Origin: Sinorhizobium chiapasense
Lineage (GTDB): Bacteria > Pseudomonadota > Alphaproteobacteria > Rhizobiales > Rhizobiaceae
DNA: 64,000 nucleotides
Direction: 5' to 3'
Assembly: GCF_036488675.1 (NCBI RefSeq)
Contig: NZ_CP133148.1
Span: 1,984,001-2,048,000 of the forward strand
The notes below the pieces were generated by a model. The model saw only the letters and a list, made by a program, of their open reading frames with translations. It made no database searches and was not told the origin of the DNA. A program made the position numbers and the translations under genes. This document shows, in pieces, positions 23,475 to 32,348 of this stretch; position 1 is the stretch's first letter; every line of letters begins with the position of its first letter.

Positions 23475-24596
23475 CTATCGCGACGAAGTCAGGAACAGAT
23501 CGGCTGTGTCCGGCAAGGCGACGCCGCTATCATTCGCCGGGATGGAGCAGGACAGAAGACCAGCAGACGACTTTCCGCGCGAAACGGAAAAATTCTGTGC
23601 TGGGGCATCGCCGTCCAATTTTTCCTTGTTGAGGCCGTGAAGCCACGCCACGCTATCGATCCATTTCTTGCCGTCCGGGTTCACCCGTCCTGTGCGATAC
23701 TCGATGACGTGAGCAAGTTCTTCGGGGTCCTCCTTGGTCAGCAAGCTCCATGACAACCTTGGTTTTCCCGCCTTCACCTCGACGCCCTGTACGTAGGCCG
23801 CGAGGCGCATTCCCCAGACATGCACGATCGAGGGAAAATCGGCGCGAACGGCGACAATCGGTGAATCTCCCTTGCCCGAACTCGCTTCCCGCGTGAGTCG
23901 CACTGCGCCAAACGCTCTCCCTTCGCCTCTCACGATGTCGAAGAAATCCGGACTGCAGGATAGCAGCGCCTTCATGAGACGATCGCCATCACGCAGGGGA
24001 AACACGCCCAGTTCCGGAGCCCCGAAGAGCTCCATTGCGTCCGGCAACTCCATGTCGCCACCCACGCGCACGTAGTGATCGCAATGCAGTTCTGTCTGTA
24101 TGACACCATTGTCGAAATCGGCTTCGATCATCAGCTGCGGCGAAACCGGAGCGGCTTCGACATCGTTCCGCCACATTACGCTCATTGGCATTTGCTCGTA
24201 GGCTGTACCGAAACGTGCGTTGAAAATGCCCGCAAGCGCATCCGGCCGGACGGCGATCAGCAAGGCCCATTGGTAGGAAGCGGGTTTGCCCTCGTCGATG
24301 AACCGGGACTGGAGATATCCAATGACAGACAGCCCAGCGACCTTGAACGGCTTTGCGAATTTCACCTTCTGGTAAAACAGCCCGTCAGTGTCGGAATCGA
24401 TGGCTCGAGAGCTTGCGGTTTCGAAGAACTCCATGCTGACCGGCCCCAGCGCCGCCCTCTCCTCCTTCAGCACCGAGAAAAACTCGGGCTTGCACGAAAG
24501 CAGCGCATCGAGCAGCCGGTCCGGCCCAGCAAATGCCGGCGCAGCGAACGTGAGTGTGACGAGAGCGGCAAGGGCCGCGGTGAAGTTCCTGAACAA
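23475..24596 (-). CDS. Exported protein with two LLSCxPxFF-family domains (possible immunity protein B)
   Basis: A 373-residue protein. The TTG start has GGGAGGAGCA upstream; the signal peptide ends PAFA. Two copies of the same domain are visible. The first begins DRLLDALLSCKPEFFSVLKE (about residue 25); the second begins DRLMKALLSCSPDFFDIVRG (about residue 210). Each continues with a segment like YQWALLIAVRPDALAGIF or LSWSLLTKEDPEELAHVI. So a gene like its neighbours was fused or duplicated internally. Likely periplasmic. Confidence 0.75.
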   Translation of the reverse strand: MFRNFTAALAALVTLTFAAPAFAGPDRLLDALLSCKPEFFSVLKEERAALGPVSMEFFETASSRAIDSDTDGLFYQKVKFAKPFKVAGLSVIGYLQSRFIDEGKPASYQWALLIAVRPDALAGIFNARFGTAYEQMPMSVMWRNDVEAAPVSPQLMIEADFDNGVIQTELHCDHYVRVGGDMELPDAMELFGAPELGVFPLRDGDRLMKALLSCSPDFFDIVRGEGRAFGAVRLTREASSGKGDSPIVAVRADFPSIVHVWGMRLAAYVQGVEVKAGKPRLSWSLLTKEDPEELAHVIEYRTGRVNPDGKKWIDSVAWLHGLNKEKLDGDAPAQNFSVSRGKSSAGLLSCSIPANDSGVALPDTADLFLTSSR

Positions 24597-24879
24597 GATT
24601 GCTCCTCCCGAAGCGAATTAATTCCAACTGGTCGTTTCCGTGCCCGCCTGTCGCCGGACCGGTCCCCGGATTGCAGAAAAGGATAGAATTTGCGTGGCAA
24701 TTGGCCCCTACGGCACGGAGGTCAGGAAGAGAGCGGGAGCGTCGGCGACACCGGTTCCGACCCGTTTTGCCTGACACTCCCTACTCCATCAGTGGTTTCA
24801 CGAATTGGCCTGCAACCCGCTTTTCCTGCAGAACATTACAAGAACATTGATGGAAGGCAGCGCTCCGCCTTTAAAATCG

Positions 24880-25620
24880 TCAGAACTCCGCGATCGTCTT
24901 CGCGAACGACGCGATGAATAGCCTGAGCCTTCCGACAATTCGCAGTTCGCCTGATTGCGACAGGAAAAGATCGGCCACGTAGGGCAATTCCTCCATCCCG
25001 TTGTCCCCTCGGTCACCAAAACAGTCGATCTGCGTTCCGGGAAAAACAGCTTTCGGCGTCCAGATCAGGCCCGGCCAGTCATCGGATCTCATCGCGCCCG
25101 ACACCCATCCGGAGCGGCGAAACTCTTCCTTATCAGGGTGACGCGCTTTGATCGCCTTCGCGACCTCGGCCGGGGGTTCGATGACGTGAAATCCCCAGCT
25201 GTAACCCTCCGACGAGGCGCCCTTGTAAAGAGACCAATCCTGGCTGTAGCCGATCAGCGTGAGTCCATAAGCCTCGATCGGTTTGGCAAAGGTCGCCACT
25301 GTCGTCCGTGGTTCCTCAAGACTGATCAGGTTGTAAGGGAGAGCCTTGATTTCCGCACGCCCGAACACAGCCCTCTCTTCTTTAAGGATCCGAAAGAAGT
25401 CGGGACTGCAGGAAAGCAAGGCATACAGCACCTTGTCGGCGCTCTCCGGCGGCAGCGCACATTCCGGCGCCGTCCCTCCGCTTCTTTCGCAAATACCCCT
25501 TCGGCTTGCATCCTCGCCGGCGTCGGGACCGATCATGGCGAAGACCACGCCGCCCAGAACGACAAGCAGGCCCAAGACTATGGCAAAACGATAGAGAATG
25601 CCCCGTGGCCAGTTTTTCAT
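24880..25620 (-). CDS. Membrane-anchored LLSCxPDFF-family protein (possible immunity protein A)
   Basis: A 246-residue protein with an N-terminal membrane helix (FAIVLGLLVVLGGVVFAMIG) in place of a cleavable signal. It is followed by KVLYALLSCSPDFFRILKEE and later GYSWGFHVIEPPAEVAKAIK, the shared family features. CGGGAGCGAGT precedes ATG 25620. It is directly downstream of the L,D-transpeptidase-like gene and would face the periplasm. Confidence 0.72.
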   Translation of the reverse strand: MKNWPRGILYRFAIVLGLLVVLGGVVFAMIGPDAGEDASRRGICERSGGTAPECALPPESADKVLYALLSCSPDFFRILKEERAVFGRAEIKALPYNLISLEEPRTTVATFAKPIEAYGLTLIGYSQDWSLYKGASSEGYSWGFHVIEPPAEVAKAIKARHPDKEEFRRSGWVSGAMRSDDWPGLIWTPKAVFPGTQIDCFGDRGDNGMEELPYVADLFLSQSGELRIVGRLRLFIASFAKTIAEF

Positions 25621-25731
25621 ACTCGCTCCCGCCGCTGCACGCGGTTTCATATTCCCCTAAAACGCTTCTAGAACATTCCGTGAACACACGCAAGGCTGTG
25701 GAGGAAAATATTCTCAACCCCAGGGTATTTG

Positions 25732-26319
25732 TCAGAAGTGTCGCGAAAGCGCGTCCCAAAGAGAAATCCCCTCGGGAAAACGTCTGTTTCGGGGCAGAGA
25801 TGAGTCCGGTGTCCAGCGATTGCCGCGCTCCGAGGTGGACGTATCGGGATAGGAGACGACGAGCTCCGCGGACTGCCCGGTTTTGTCGTGGAAGTCGGCA
25901 AACCGATCCATCTGGTCCGTGAGGTCGATACATCCCGCAGACCCCGGATCCCGACCTCCATGGATCGAAAATCCGCTTCTGTGCGCGTACTTCGGATCAA
26001 TATCTGCCTTGGGAGTGAGCCACGCCCTTGAGTTGCCCCACGCCACGCGACCGCCCGGCCATTTGCCTCCCTTTCCGAAGGGGTAGCCGAGCAAGCCGAT
26101 CACATCGTCCATAATTCCCCGGTGCTGCAGTTCGCCAACGGAGTATCTGCCCTCGGGTATTGGCCCATTCCCCTGGTTATGCTGCTCCGTCGGAAAATCA
26201 TGGCCTGGTCTTCCGCTTACCGCCGGCCAGGAGCCGGAATATCGGCCGCCTTCCGTTGCAGTGAGACGATCGCCGTCGAAGTGAAGCATCATTCGCTTCC
26301 TGAGGTTGTTTTTGTCCAT
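25732..26319 (-). CDS. L,D-transpeptidase-fold (DUF2778/Tlde1-like) protein
   Basis: A 195-residue protein from ATG 26319 with AAGGAGAT upstream. It starts with a short beta-rich part (MMLHFDGDRLTATEGGRYSG), then HDFPTEQHNQGNGPIPEGRY. The catalytic-type segment SGFSIHGGRDPGSAGCIDLT holds the His and the SxGC cysteine of the YkuD/DUF2778 fold. No signal peptide is seen. Tlde1-type proteins of this fold are known type VI effectors acting on peptidoglycan. Here the gene sits between the major capsid gene and an exported, possibly protective protein. The C-terminal 50 residues are Ser/Pro/Arg-rich. Confidence 0.72.
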   Translation of the reverse strand: MDKNNLRKRMMLHFDGDRLTATEGGRYSGSWPAVSGRPGHDFPTEQHNQGNGPIPEGRYSVGELQHRGIMDDVIGLLGYPFGKGGKWPGGRVAWGNSRAWLTPKADIDPKYAHRSGFSIHGGRDPGSAGCIDLTDQMDRFADFHDKTGQSAELVVSYPDTSTSERGNRWTPDSSLPRNRRFPEGISLWDALSRHF

Positions 26320-26414
26320 GCCGATCTCCTTCTTTTTGCATTCTTTGGACCGCTGCCTCTCAGTCACCCTTGTCACGGACACAGGGGCGACTGAGAGGAC
26401 CGGCAAACCCGTCG

Positions 26415-27410
26415 TCAGCTTGCGGCGCTCAAACCGAAGAGGTCGGCAGCAACCCCGAGGCCCTTTTCGTTGTGCACCTTCAGCGTGCCCTCGCCGATGA
26501 TCACGCCCTTGTCGGCGTCGCCGGTCTTGGCCACGTCACGGTCTTCCTGGATCTGGCGCAGCCACAGGAAGGAGAGCATGTCGGTGTCGATGAAGAAGGC
26601 GTTGCGGGCAAGCCCGGCATTCACCGCCTGCACCCGGTTCGGGTGGACCATCACCGTGCCGAACGGGCCTTCGTAATAATCCGCCGTCGCGACGATGGTG
26701 TTGCGCTCGCCGCCCTGCGAGACCGCGTAGCGGAAGGGCGCGACATTGCTGTCGGACATGAAGGTGACGAACACGGATTTGACGTAGGGCGAGACCGAGA
26801 CGTGGCGGAAGTTGGCGCCGTTCTGGTAGCCCTGCTGCATCACCGTATCGAGGATCGCCTTGGTGAAGGGGCGCTGCGTGCCGTCGGTCGGCGCCACCGT
26901 CAGCCCGGTGCCGGCATTGAAGCCGCCGTTGGCGCCGCCGGCGCCGCGCGAGACGTTGGAGGTGAGCCAGGTGCTGAGCGAGCCGAACTCGCGGGTGGCG
27001 CCGCTCACCGACGCATTGGTGTCGGCGATCGCGAATTCCACGTCCTTGCGGATCTCGACGCCCTTCTTCAGCTTCTGGTACTTGCGCTTCTGCACATTGC
27101 CGGCCTCGGCCGTCACCTCCTGCGTGGCGGAAATGATCCAGTCCTTGCGCATGATCTGCGTGTAGTTACCGAGCCGGGTCGGCGGGGTGATCGCGCCGAA
27201 GGCGTATTCCTCGCCTTCCTCGCGGATGTTGTCGCCGGGCGCGGCCAGCTCGTCCGTCTCCCATTCCGGGTGATAGGTGGTGCACTTGCCCTTTTCGATC
27301 AGCGAATAGATTGGGGTATCTTCGGGCGTAATGCGCGACACCACGTCGGAAAGCTCTTCGCGGTTGCCGACGGCCTGGGTCGTCTGGAAGGTATTGCTGA
27401 GAACTGCCAT
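26415..27410 (-). CDS. Major capsid protein (SU10/DUF5309 type)
   Basis: A 331-residue protein with the typical N-terminus FQTTQAVGNREELSDVVSRI followed by TPEDTPIYSLI. Other family-like segments are HPEWETDELAAP, RKDWIISATQEVTAEAG, and a C-terminal NAGLARNAFFIDTDMLSFLW. Length fits the DUF5309/SU10 capsid family of short-tailed phages. The gene is intact. It follows the scaffold gene, and AGAAGGACC precedes the ATG. Confidence 0.85.
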   Translation of the reverse strand: MAVLSNTFQTTQAVGNREELSDVVSRITPEDTPIYSLIEKGKCTTYHPEWETDELAAPGDNIREEGEEYAFGAITPPTRLGNYTQIMRKDWIISATQEVTAEAGNVQKRKYQKLKKGVEIRKDVEFAIADTNASVSGATREFGSLSTWLTSNVSRGAGGANGGFNAGTGLTVAPTDGTQRPFTKAILDTVMQQGYQNGANFRHVSVSPYVKSVFVTFMSDSNVAPFRYAVSQGGERNTIVATADYYEGPFGTVMVHPNRVQAVNAGLARNAFFIDTDMLSFLWLRQIQEDRDVAKTGDADKGVIIGEGTLKVHNEKGLGVAADLFGLSAAS

Positions 27411-27433
27411 TGTCTGGTCCTTCTGTGAAAATG

Positions 27434-27463
27434 AGATCGCCCGCGCGAGGAGTTCACGCGGGC
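27434..27463 (-). promoter_or_regulatory. Hairpin in capsid gene leader
   Basis: GCCCGCGTGAA-CTCC-TCGCGCGGGC on the minus strand forms a stem about 20 nt before the capsid ribosome binding site. No U-tract follows. It might stabilise the capsid mRNA. Confidence 0.35.
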
Positions 27464-27499
27464 GAAGCCTTTAGGTTGTTGAAGTGAGTCGGCTCGGCT

Positions 27500-27615
27500 T
27501 GCCCCTCACCCTCACCCCGCAGACGGGGAGAGGGAACGTGGGCGAGAACGATGCAACGCGTCCCTTCTCCCCGCGTGCGGGGAGAAGGTGGCCGGCAGGC
27601 CGGATGAGGGGCAAT
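27500..27615. repeat. Rhizobial CCCCTCA/GGGGAGA palindromic repeat
   Basis: CCCCTCACCCTCACCCCGC and CTTCTCCCCGCGTGCGGGGA, then GGCCGGCAGGCCGGATGAGG, form nested inverted repeats between capsid and scaffold genes. Sequences like this are widely dispersed in rhizobial genomes and are not phage genes. Confidence 0.75.
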
Positions 27616-27641
27616 CTAACGCCCTAAGTCCGCAGTCGGCG

Positions 27642-28595
27642 CTATTCGAAATCCACCGCCATGGCATCACGGATCGATCCGGTACGCGTGAGCCGCTGCA
27701 TGGCCTCACGGCTTTCGCGCTGGTGGCGCCGCGTCTCGCTCCGCGCCTTCAGGCGCGGTGCGGAGGCGGGTGCTGCCGCCACCTTCTGCAAGGCCCTCGC
27801 CCGCGAACGTTCGGCGATGAGCCCGAGCCGGGCGTAGTGCGCCACCTTGAAGAGACGGTGGTCTATAACCTCGCGCACCTCCTCGTCGGAAAAGCCGAGC
27901 TCCCGCGCCGTCTCGAAGGCGTCGGCGAAGAAGGCCTGCCGCCCCTCGTCGTGCCCCGTCTCGGGGAAGGTTTCGAGAAGCCTGGCGTTTTCCGTCTCCA
28001 GCCTCTCCTCGTTCGCCGCCGCCTGAAGTTCCGCCGTCACCGCCGCCGGCTCGTCGCCGAGCGCCATCACCCGCGCGAGCTGTTCCAGCCCCGCCTGGTG
28101 GAGCGCCCATTGCCGCTGATAGGCTTGCGGGTCGTAAAACCTCAGCTCCTCCGGCGGCTCCTCGGGGATTTGACCGGCGACGAGTTCGGCAACGGCGTTG
28201 GCGGTGGCCGCGACCCGGCTGCTCATGCTTTCGAGCGCCCGTCGCCCGTTGGCGAGGTCCTGGGTTTTGTGGCGGTAGTCGCGATCCCGCATGTAGCCGA
28301 GCTTCAGTTCCTCAAGCGGAACCTCTTCGCCGCCCTTGAGCGTCACGACCAGATCCTCGGCTTCGTTGGCCGGCTCCTCGTCGGAAAAGCCCGGCTCGTC
28401 GCCTTTGGCATCCGGATCGTCGTCCTCACCGACGTATTCCGTGGTTCCCTCGCCGCCCCACGCCTCATCATCCTCGTCCTCCGGGTTGGCGTCGTGCAGT
28501 TCCCGGAAATCGAGGTCGTCGAAGCTTGCGGGCTCGAGCGAGCCGTCAACGGTTTTGCTCCCGCCGAAAGGCAGGTTGGCACTATCGTTCATCAT
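27642..28595 (-). CDS. Phage capsid scaffolding-like protein
   Basis: A 317-residue highly charged protein. Residues 20-85 are very acidic (PEDEDDEAWGG and EDDDPDAKGDEP), followed by YMRDRDYRHKTQDLANGRRA and long helices to the C-terminus. Acidic N-terminus, helical body, no motifs, and position between portal and capsid all fit a scaffold. A TPPxYVG-like processing site is not apparent. Confidence 0.7.
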   Translation of the reverse strand: MMNDSANLPFGGSKTVDGSLEPASFDDLDFRELHDANPEDEDDEAWGGEGTTEYVGEDDDPDAKGDEPGFSDEEPANEAEDLVVTLKGGEEVPLEELKLGYMRDRDYRHKTQDLANGRRALESMSSRVAATANAVAELVAGQIPEEPPEELRFYDPQAYQRQWALHQAGLEQLARVMALGDEPAAVTAELQAAANEERLETENARLLETFPETGHDEGRQAFFADAFETARELGFSDEEVREVIDHRLFKVAHYARLGLIAERSRARALQKVAAAPASAPRLKARSETRRHQRESREAMQRLTRTGSIRDAMAVDFE

Positions 28596-28986
28596 GGAAT
28601 GACCCTTTGGTTCGGGCGCGGCTCACGAAGCCCGTTCGCCCGGAGGAAGTTAAGATATCTCAATGTGCTACAGCGGTTTCATGAGGCAGATTGGAGGTTG
28701 CTTCGCTGGATGGAGTAGCGTCGGCTCACCCGGTTTGCATCTACCGCACATCACGCCGGCGCGCTCGCCCTACGGCCTGCTCTGTTCGATAAACCCCCGC
28801 ATGCCGCGGAAACCGTGGGGCGCACCGCGCAGAGACCACACGCGGCAGAATTTATTCCCGTTTTGTTCCGGGTTATGAGTGTGAGAAACCGCTGGTTTTG
28901 AAGAGTGCCCAATCTCACGCCGCCCACCGGCCTTGCGGTTGTTGCCGGGCAAATCGTCTCGATGATTATCTGCAGGGGACAGGATC
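28596..28986. other. Gap with no gene seen
   Basis: Short ORFs on both strands lack ribosome binding sites and natural composition. A weak GTGCTACAGCGG repeat fragment occurs near 28670. Base composition becomes less GC-rich from about 28840 to 29170. Confidence 0.35.
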
Positions 28987-29187
28987 TTGGAAAAGACTCC
29001 GATATGGATGATAGCGCTGATCGGTACGCTGTCCGCTTTGATGACGAGCATGATAATCAGGCCGCTCTTGCCGGATTACAGCCAATGGGTTCGTAACGGA
29101 CTGGAAATGGCATCATTTGCTATTTCCTATTACATATTGATTTTGTTTTATGAATTTCTCCGAAGGCTATTGTTCAACCGCAGATAG
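28987..29187 (+). CDS. Small two-helix membrane protein
   Basis: About 66 residues from a TTG start (MEKTPIWMIALIGTLSALMT, then a second helix FAISYYILILFYEFL). GGGGACAGGA precedes the TTG. It is less GC-rich than its surroundings and on the strand opposite to the virion genes. Function unknown; ATG 29008 is an alternative start. Confidence 0.45.
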   Translation: MEKTPIWMIALIGTLSALMTSMIIRPLLPDYSQWVRNGLEMASFAISYYILILFYEFLRRLLFNRR

Positions 29188-29261
29188 GCCATTTGACCAT
29201 CGCCGGTCGATTGCCGTCGCAGCGTGCTTGGAACCTTCTCGGGCTAAACTGAAGCCATCCT

Positions 29262-29465
29262 CTAGCGGCTCCGGCTCCACCCGCCCACTCCGTCGCGACC
29301 GGAACAACCCCAATAGCCGGGGTAGTCCTTCTCATTCGGTGTGAACACTCCCCGCGCGACAGTTTCGGCAACAGGCCCGTCCAGAGTGGACCCGATGGCC
29401 CCACCGATCTTATAGCCAATGGCTCCGCCAAGGCCCTCGCCAAACTTGCCAAATCTGGAGCCCAA
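29262..29465 (-). CDS. Glycine-zipper protein, possibly truncated
   Basis: The frame reads GSRFGKFGEGLGGAIGYKIG, then GAIGSTLDGPVAETVARG, with regular GxxxG spacing like Gly-zipper membrane or surface proteins. It extends upstream as TIGELLGGAAGGA without a clear start codon; a TTG at 29465 is used here. It may be a remnant or frameshifted. Confidence 0.35.
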   Translation of the reverse strand: MGSRFGKFGEGLGGAIGYKIGGAIGSTLDGPVAETVARGVFTPNEKDYPGYWGCSGRDGVGGWSRSR

Positions 29466-29667
29466 CGCACCACCCGCCGCCCCACCAAGAAGCTCCCCTA
29501 TCGTCCTTCCCCCACCGATAGGCGCCGCCGAACATTTCCGCGACGTTCTTACTGGCGTTTAAAATTCAGTGCTGCGTCGATCTGGTAGCACCTCAATTCA
29601 CCTTGCGCCCCTTCGGACAAAGCGGTCTCGCTGCCGCGCTAAAAATCGAGTCCCGGGGAGTGCCCCA

Positions 29668-29904
29668 TCAAGCCGGTGCGCTCGTTCCCTCACCCCTGGC
29701 TTGTTCCGTCAGGAACTTGAGCCTGCCGCGGAAATTCCGGATCGCCCGCACCTCGGCCGCAAAGGCCGCGCGCGTCTCGTGGTCGGTAATCTTCGCATTG
29801 ACGCAGCCGTTGATCGCCGCCGCTTCCAATTCGTCCATCAATCGGTCGAACAGCGGATTGTCGACGAGCGCCCGCGCCGCGGCAGTCCTTTCCTCTGGTT
29901 TCAT
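29668..29904 (-). CDS. Small helical phage-type protein
   Basis: A 78-residue charged helical protein (MKPEERTAAARALVDNPLFD, then LMDELEAAAINGCVNAKITD). The internal ATG 29904 is chosen because the longer reading upstream looks unnatural. Its position between portal and scaffold genes and its orientation match small proteins in head modules of Rhizobiales phages. Confidence 0.6.
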   Translation of the reverse strand: MKPEERTAAARALVDNPLFDRLMDELEAAAINGCVNAKITDHETRAAFAAEVRAIRNFRGRLKFLTEQARGEGTSAPA

Positions 29905-30104
29905 ATCATGTTTTCTCCCGACCTCCTGCACCGCAAAAAGTATCGCTACACGGCAGGATTGATTCCTGTTTTGTTCTGAGATATCTATTTGCCAAGCCAA
30001 CCCGTCGTCACGTGAGGCGGGAGCCTTCAGCCACGACACGTCAAGTCCACCCTGGCCGAGAGTCTCGATGAAAGAAGCGAATCAAGGAATGGCTAGGTTT
30101 TTTC

Positions 30105-30383
30105 GTGTTCGATTCTGCTTTCTGGCTTGCCTTGAATAATATCGGCGTCCTCGTTTTCGAGTTCTTCTTTTACGGAACTGCACGGGTCGCCGTGCCATTG
30201 TTGAGCTTCGGCAAAGTTGTGGTCGACGATTTCTACCTTGAAGACTCCGGCTTCAACTGGATCGGGCTCAAGCGCCGGGAGGACGGCCGCTACGTCATGA
30301 ATTCCGACGTCAGCAAATTGGCCGCCGTCGCCTTCTGGGTGCTTTGCCTTGCTGCCTACGCCGTCTACACCCGCGGCTTTTGA
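30105..30383 (+). CDS. Small membrane protein
   Basis: A 92-residue protein from GTG 30105. One hydrophobic segment lies near the N-terminus (SAFWLALNNIGVLVFEFFFY) and one at the C-terminus (LAAVAFWVLCLAAYAVYTRG), with a polar loop between them. On the plus strand, opposite to the virion genes. Family not recognised. Confidence 0.55.
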   Translation: MFDSAFWLALNNIGVLVFEFFFYGTARVAVPLLSFGKVVVDDFYLEDSGFNWIGLKRREDGRYVMNSDVSKLAAVAFWVLCLAAYAVYTRGF

Positions 30384-30396
30384 CGACGCGTCGGGG

Positions 30397-30657
30397 TCAT
30401 TCGCGCCAGTCGTCCTGCGCCTGTCTGAGGGACGTTCGCCCCGGAAATAGGCTCTCCCGCAGCGTACGTCCCTCCGGAACACCGGAGGACGCCGGTAGCC
30501 GCGAGGTACGCTTCACCGGCGCCATTGTCGGGCCGCTTCGACGGTTATTTGGATCGCCCTTGTAGGCCCCCTCCCAGAACTGTGGGTTCTGATGGTAGGT
30601 TTGATGTGCATCGTACCAGTCGTTGCCGAAGTCCCGCGCAATTCGACCCCGCGCCAT
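30397..30657 (-). CDS. Hypothetical small protein
   Basis: About 86 residues, with GNDWYDAHQTYHQNPQFWEG as the most natural-looking segment, then an Arg-rich tail. Convergent with the membrane-protein gene. No strong ribosome binding site, and similar neighbours could not be identified. Confidence 0.3.
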   Translation of the reverse strand: MARGRIARDFGNDWYDAHQTYHQNPQFWEGAYKGDPNNRRSGPTMAPVKRTSRLPASSGVPEGRTLRESLFPGRTSLRQAQDDWRE

Positions 30658-30664
30658 CACCCGC

Positions 30665-30937
30665 CTATTTGCTCGCCCGCCTCGTGCACTCCGTCTTTTG
30701 CTTCACGCAGGCGATCTGCGGCGTCGAGCATTCGGCCACGCCGGCGACCACCGCGCAGAAGGAACATCGGTCGTTGAATTCCAGGCAATCCGGATTGGCC
30801 GCCATGAATTCCTTCATGCTGTCGCCCTGCGTCTGAGCCGCTCCTGGCGTCCCCCCGACCTCGGCCGGAAGCGCGGCCGTTGCGCCGGCAACGGCGAGCA
30901 CGAATGAAAGCGCGAACTTGCGGACGGCATGTCTCAT
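30665..30937 (-). CDS. Secreted cysteine-rich small protein
   Basis: A 90-residue protein with a signal peptide (FALSFVLAVAGATAALPAEV). The mature part has six Cys in CLEFNDRCSFCAVVAGVAEC, CVKQKTEC, probably paired in the periplasm. Function unknown. Confidence 0.65.
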   Translation of the reverse strand: MRHAVRKFALSFVLAVAGATAALPAEVGGTPGAAQTQGDSMKEFMAANPDCLEFNDRCSFCAVVAGVAECSTPQIACVKQKTECTRRASK

Positions 30938-31003
30938 TCCATCCCCTTTGCGGCGCCGATCTTTCTTCGCCTTTCACGAGGCTCCCATCTTGCCACAGGG
31001 CAA

Positions 31004-32158
31004 TCACCCCACAAGGTTGCGGATCGCGCGCATGAAGACCCGGGCGCCGATGCCGATCAGCGCATCGGGAAAATCATAATCCGGATTGTGCAGCCGCGGA
31101 TGGTTTTCGCCGGCACCGAGGAAGAACATCGCCGACGGGGCGACGCGGCCGAAGAGGCCGAAATCCTCCGACGCCTTCATCGGTAGCGCGCCCGCGCCCC
31201 GATCGTGGTTGATGCCTTCCTCGTCGAGCGCCCGTCTGAGTTCGCTGACGGCCGCGGCATCATTGCTGCATTGATGGAATACGTCCTCGTAGCTGACCGT
31301 CGCATCAAGATTGGCCGCCTCGGCCTCCCTCAGCACAAGAGCCTCCGCAGTCGCCACCAGCGCCGCCATTCCCTCGTCTGTAAGCGTGCGCAGCGTTGCC
31401 CAGATTTCAGCGTGACCGGGGCTGATGCCGAAAGCCTCCTCGCCGAGCTTCGCATGCGTCACCGTCACGAGCGTGAAATTCTCGTCGAGCGCCCCGCCCG
31501 CGCCGAGTGCGGTCAGGCCGCTGAGGAGTCTTGCAAGCGCAAAGGTCGGCGCGATCCCGTCTTCGGGCGATGAGGCATGCGCCGTCTTGCCCGAAAGCGT
31601 GATCTTCATGCCGCGCGAGGCGCAGTTGACCGGCCCTTCCGCAAGCGCCACATGGCCGAGCGCTAGGCCGGGAAAATTGTGCAGCGACAGCACGAAGTCG
31701 GGCCTCAGCGCGGAAAACTTCGGATCGGCGAGCACTGCCGCCGCCCCTGCCCCGTTCTCCTCGGCCGGCTGGAAGAGGAGGATCGCCCGCCCGCGCGCCG
31801 GCCGCTCGCGGCCAAGCCCCTTGGCCAGCGCCATCAGGATCGCCATATGCCCGTCATGCCCGCAGAGGTGCCCCTTGCCGGCGATCTCAGAGCGGTGTGG
31901 CAGATAGGAAACCTCCGTAATCGGCAGGCCGTCGAGCTCGGCGCGGATCATCACCGTCGGCCCCTCGCCTGCTCCCCGGTAGATTGCCGCCACGCCATGC
32001 CCGCCAAGCCCGGTGACGATCTCGTCCGCCCTGGTTTCCTCAAGCGCCCGCTCGACCGCCCTTGCCGTCTCCGCCTCCGCGCCCGAAAGCTCGGGCCGGC
32101 GATGCAGCGCGCGTCGAAACGCCGTGATCTCCTCTAGTTCACCGCCGCCCAGAAACAC
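31004..32158 (-). CDS. M20-family amidohydrolase
   Basis: A 384-residue metal-dependent hydrolase of the M20D/hippurate hydrolase type: ITAFRRALHRRPELSGAE, MIRAELDGLPITE, GHLCGHDGHMAILMALAKGL, LLFQPAEENGAG (catalytic Glu pair) and LSLHNFPGLALG. The C-terminal metal ligand is in LHNPDYDFPD. GGGAGGTGA precedes the GTG start. Substrates are probably N-acyl amino acids. A metabolic gene in the middle of the virion head module is unexpected. Confidence 0.9.
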   Translation of the reverse strand: MFLGGGELEEITAFRRALHRRPELSGAEAETARAVERALEETRADEIVTGLGGHGVAAIYRGAGEGPTVMIRAELDGLPITEVSYLPHRSEIAGKGHLCGHDGHMAILMALAKGLGRERPARGRAILLFQPAEENGAGAAAVLADPKFSALRPDFVLSLHNFPGLALGHVALAEGPVNCASRGMKITLSGKTAHASSPEDGIAPTFALARLLSGLTALGAGGALDENFTLVTVTHAKLGEEAFGISPGHAEIWATLRTLTDEGMAALVATAEALVLREAEAANLDATVSYEDVFHQCSNDAAAVSELRRALDEEGINHDRGAGALPMKASEDFGLFGRVAPSAMFFLGAGENHPRLHNPDYDFPDALIGIGARVFMRAIRNLVG

Positions 32159-32348
32159 GCTTCACCTCCCTACAATCGTCCTGATAGAACCAACTCTTCG
32201 AAAATGCCCCGGCGGCGACAGCCGGTCCAGCCCAAATAACGCGCGATTGCCTCGCATGATTCAAAGGGCTGGCACTCGGTAGCCGGCAACGTCAGCATCT
32301 CATATCAGCAGACGCGGCATGCCTGAGCCCCTATGAAAGGCTCGATCC

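Noticed and set aside
27500..27615. Possible CRISPR-like or att-like palindromes between capsid and scaffold genes
   Set aside because: No regularly spaced identical repeats; it is a dispersed rhizobial palindrome.
29262..29520. Intact Gly-zipper outer-membrane protein
   Set aside because: The upstream frame lacks a proper start and may be frameshifted; kept only as a low-confidence feature.
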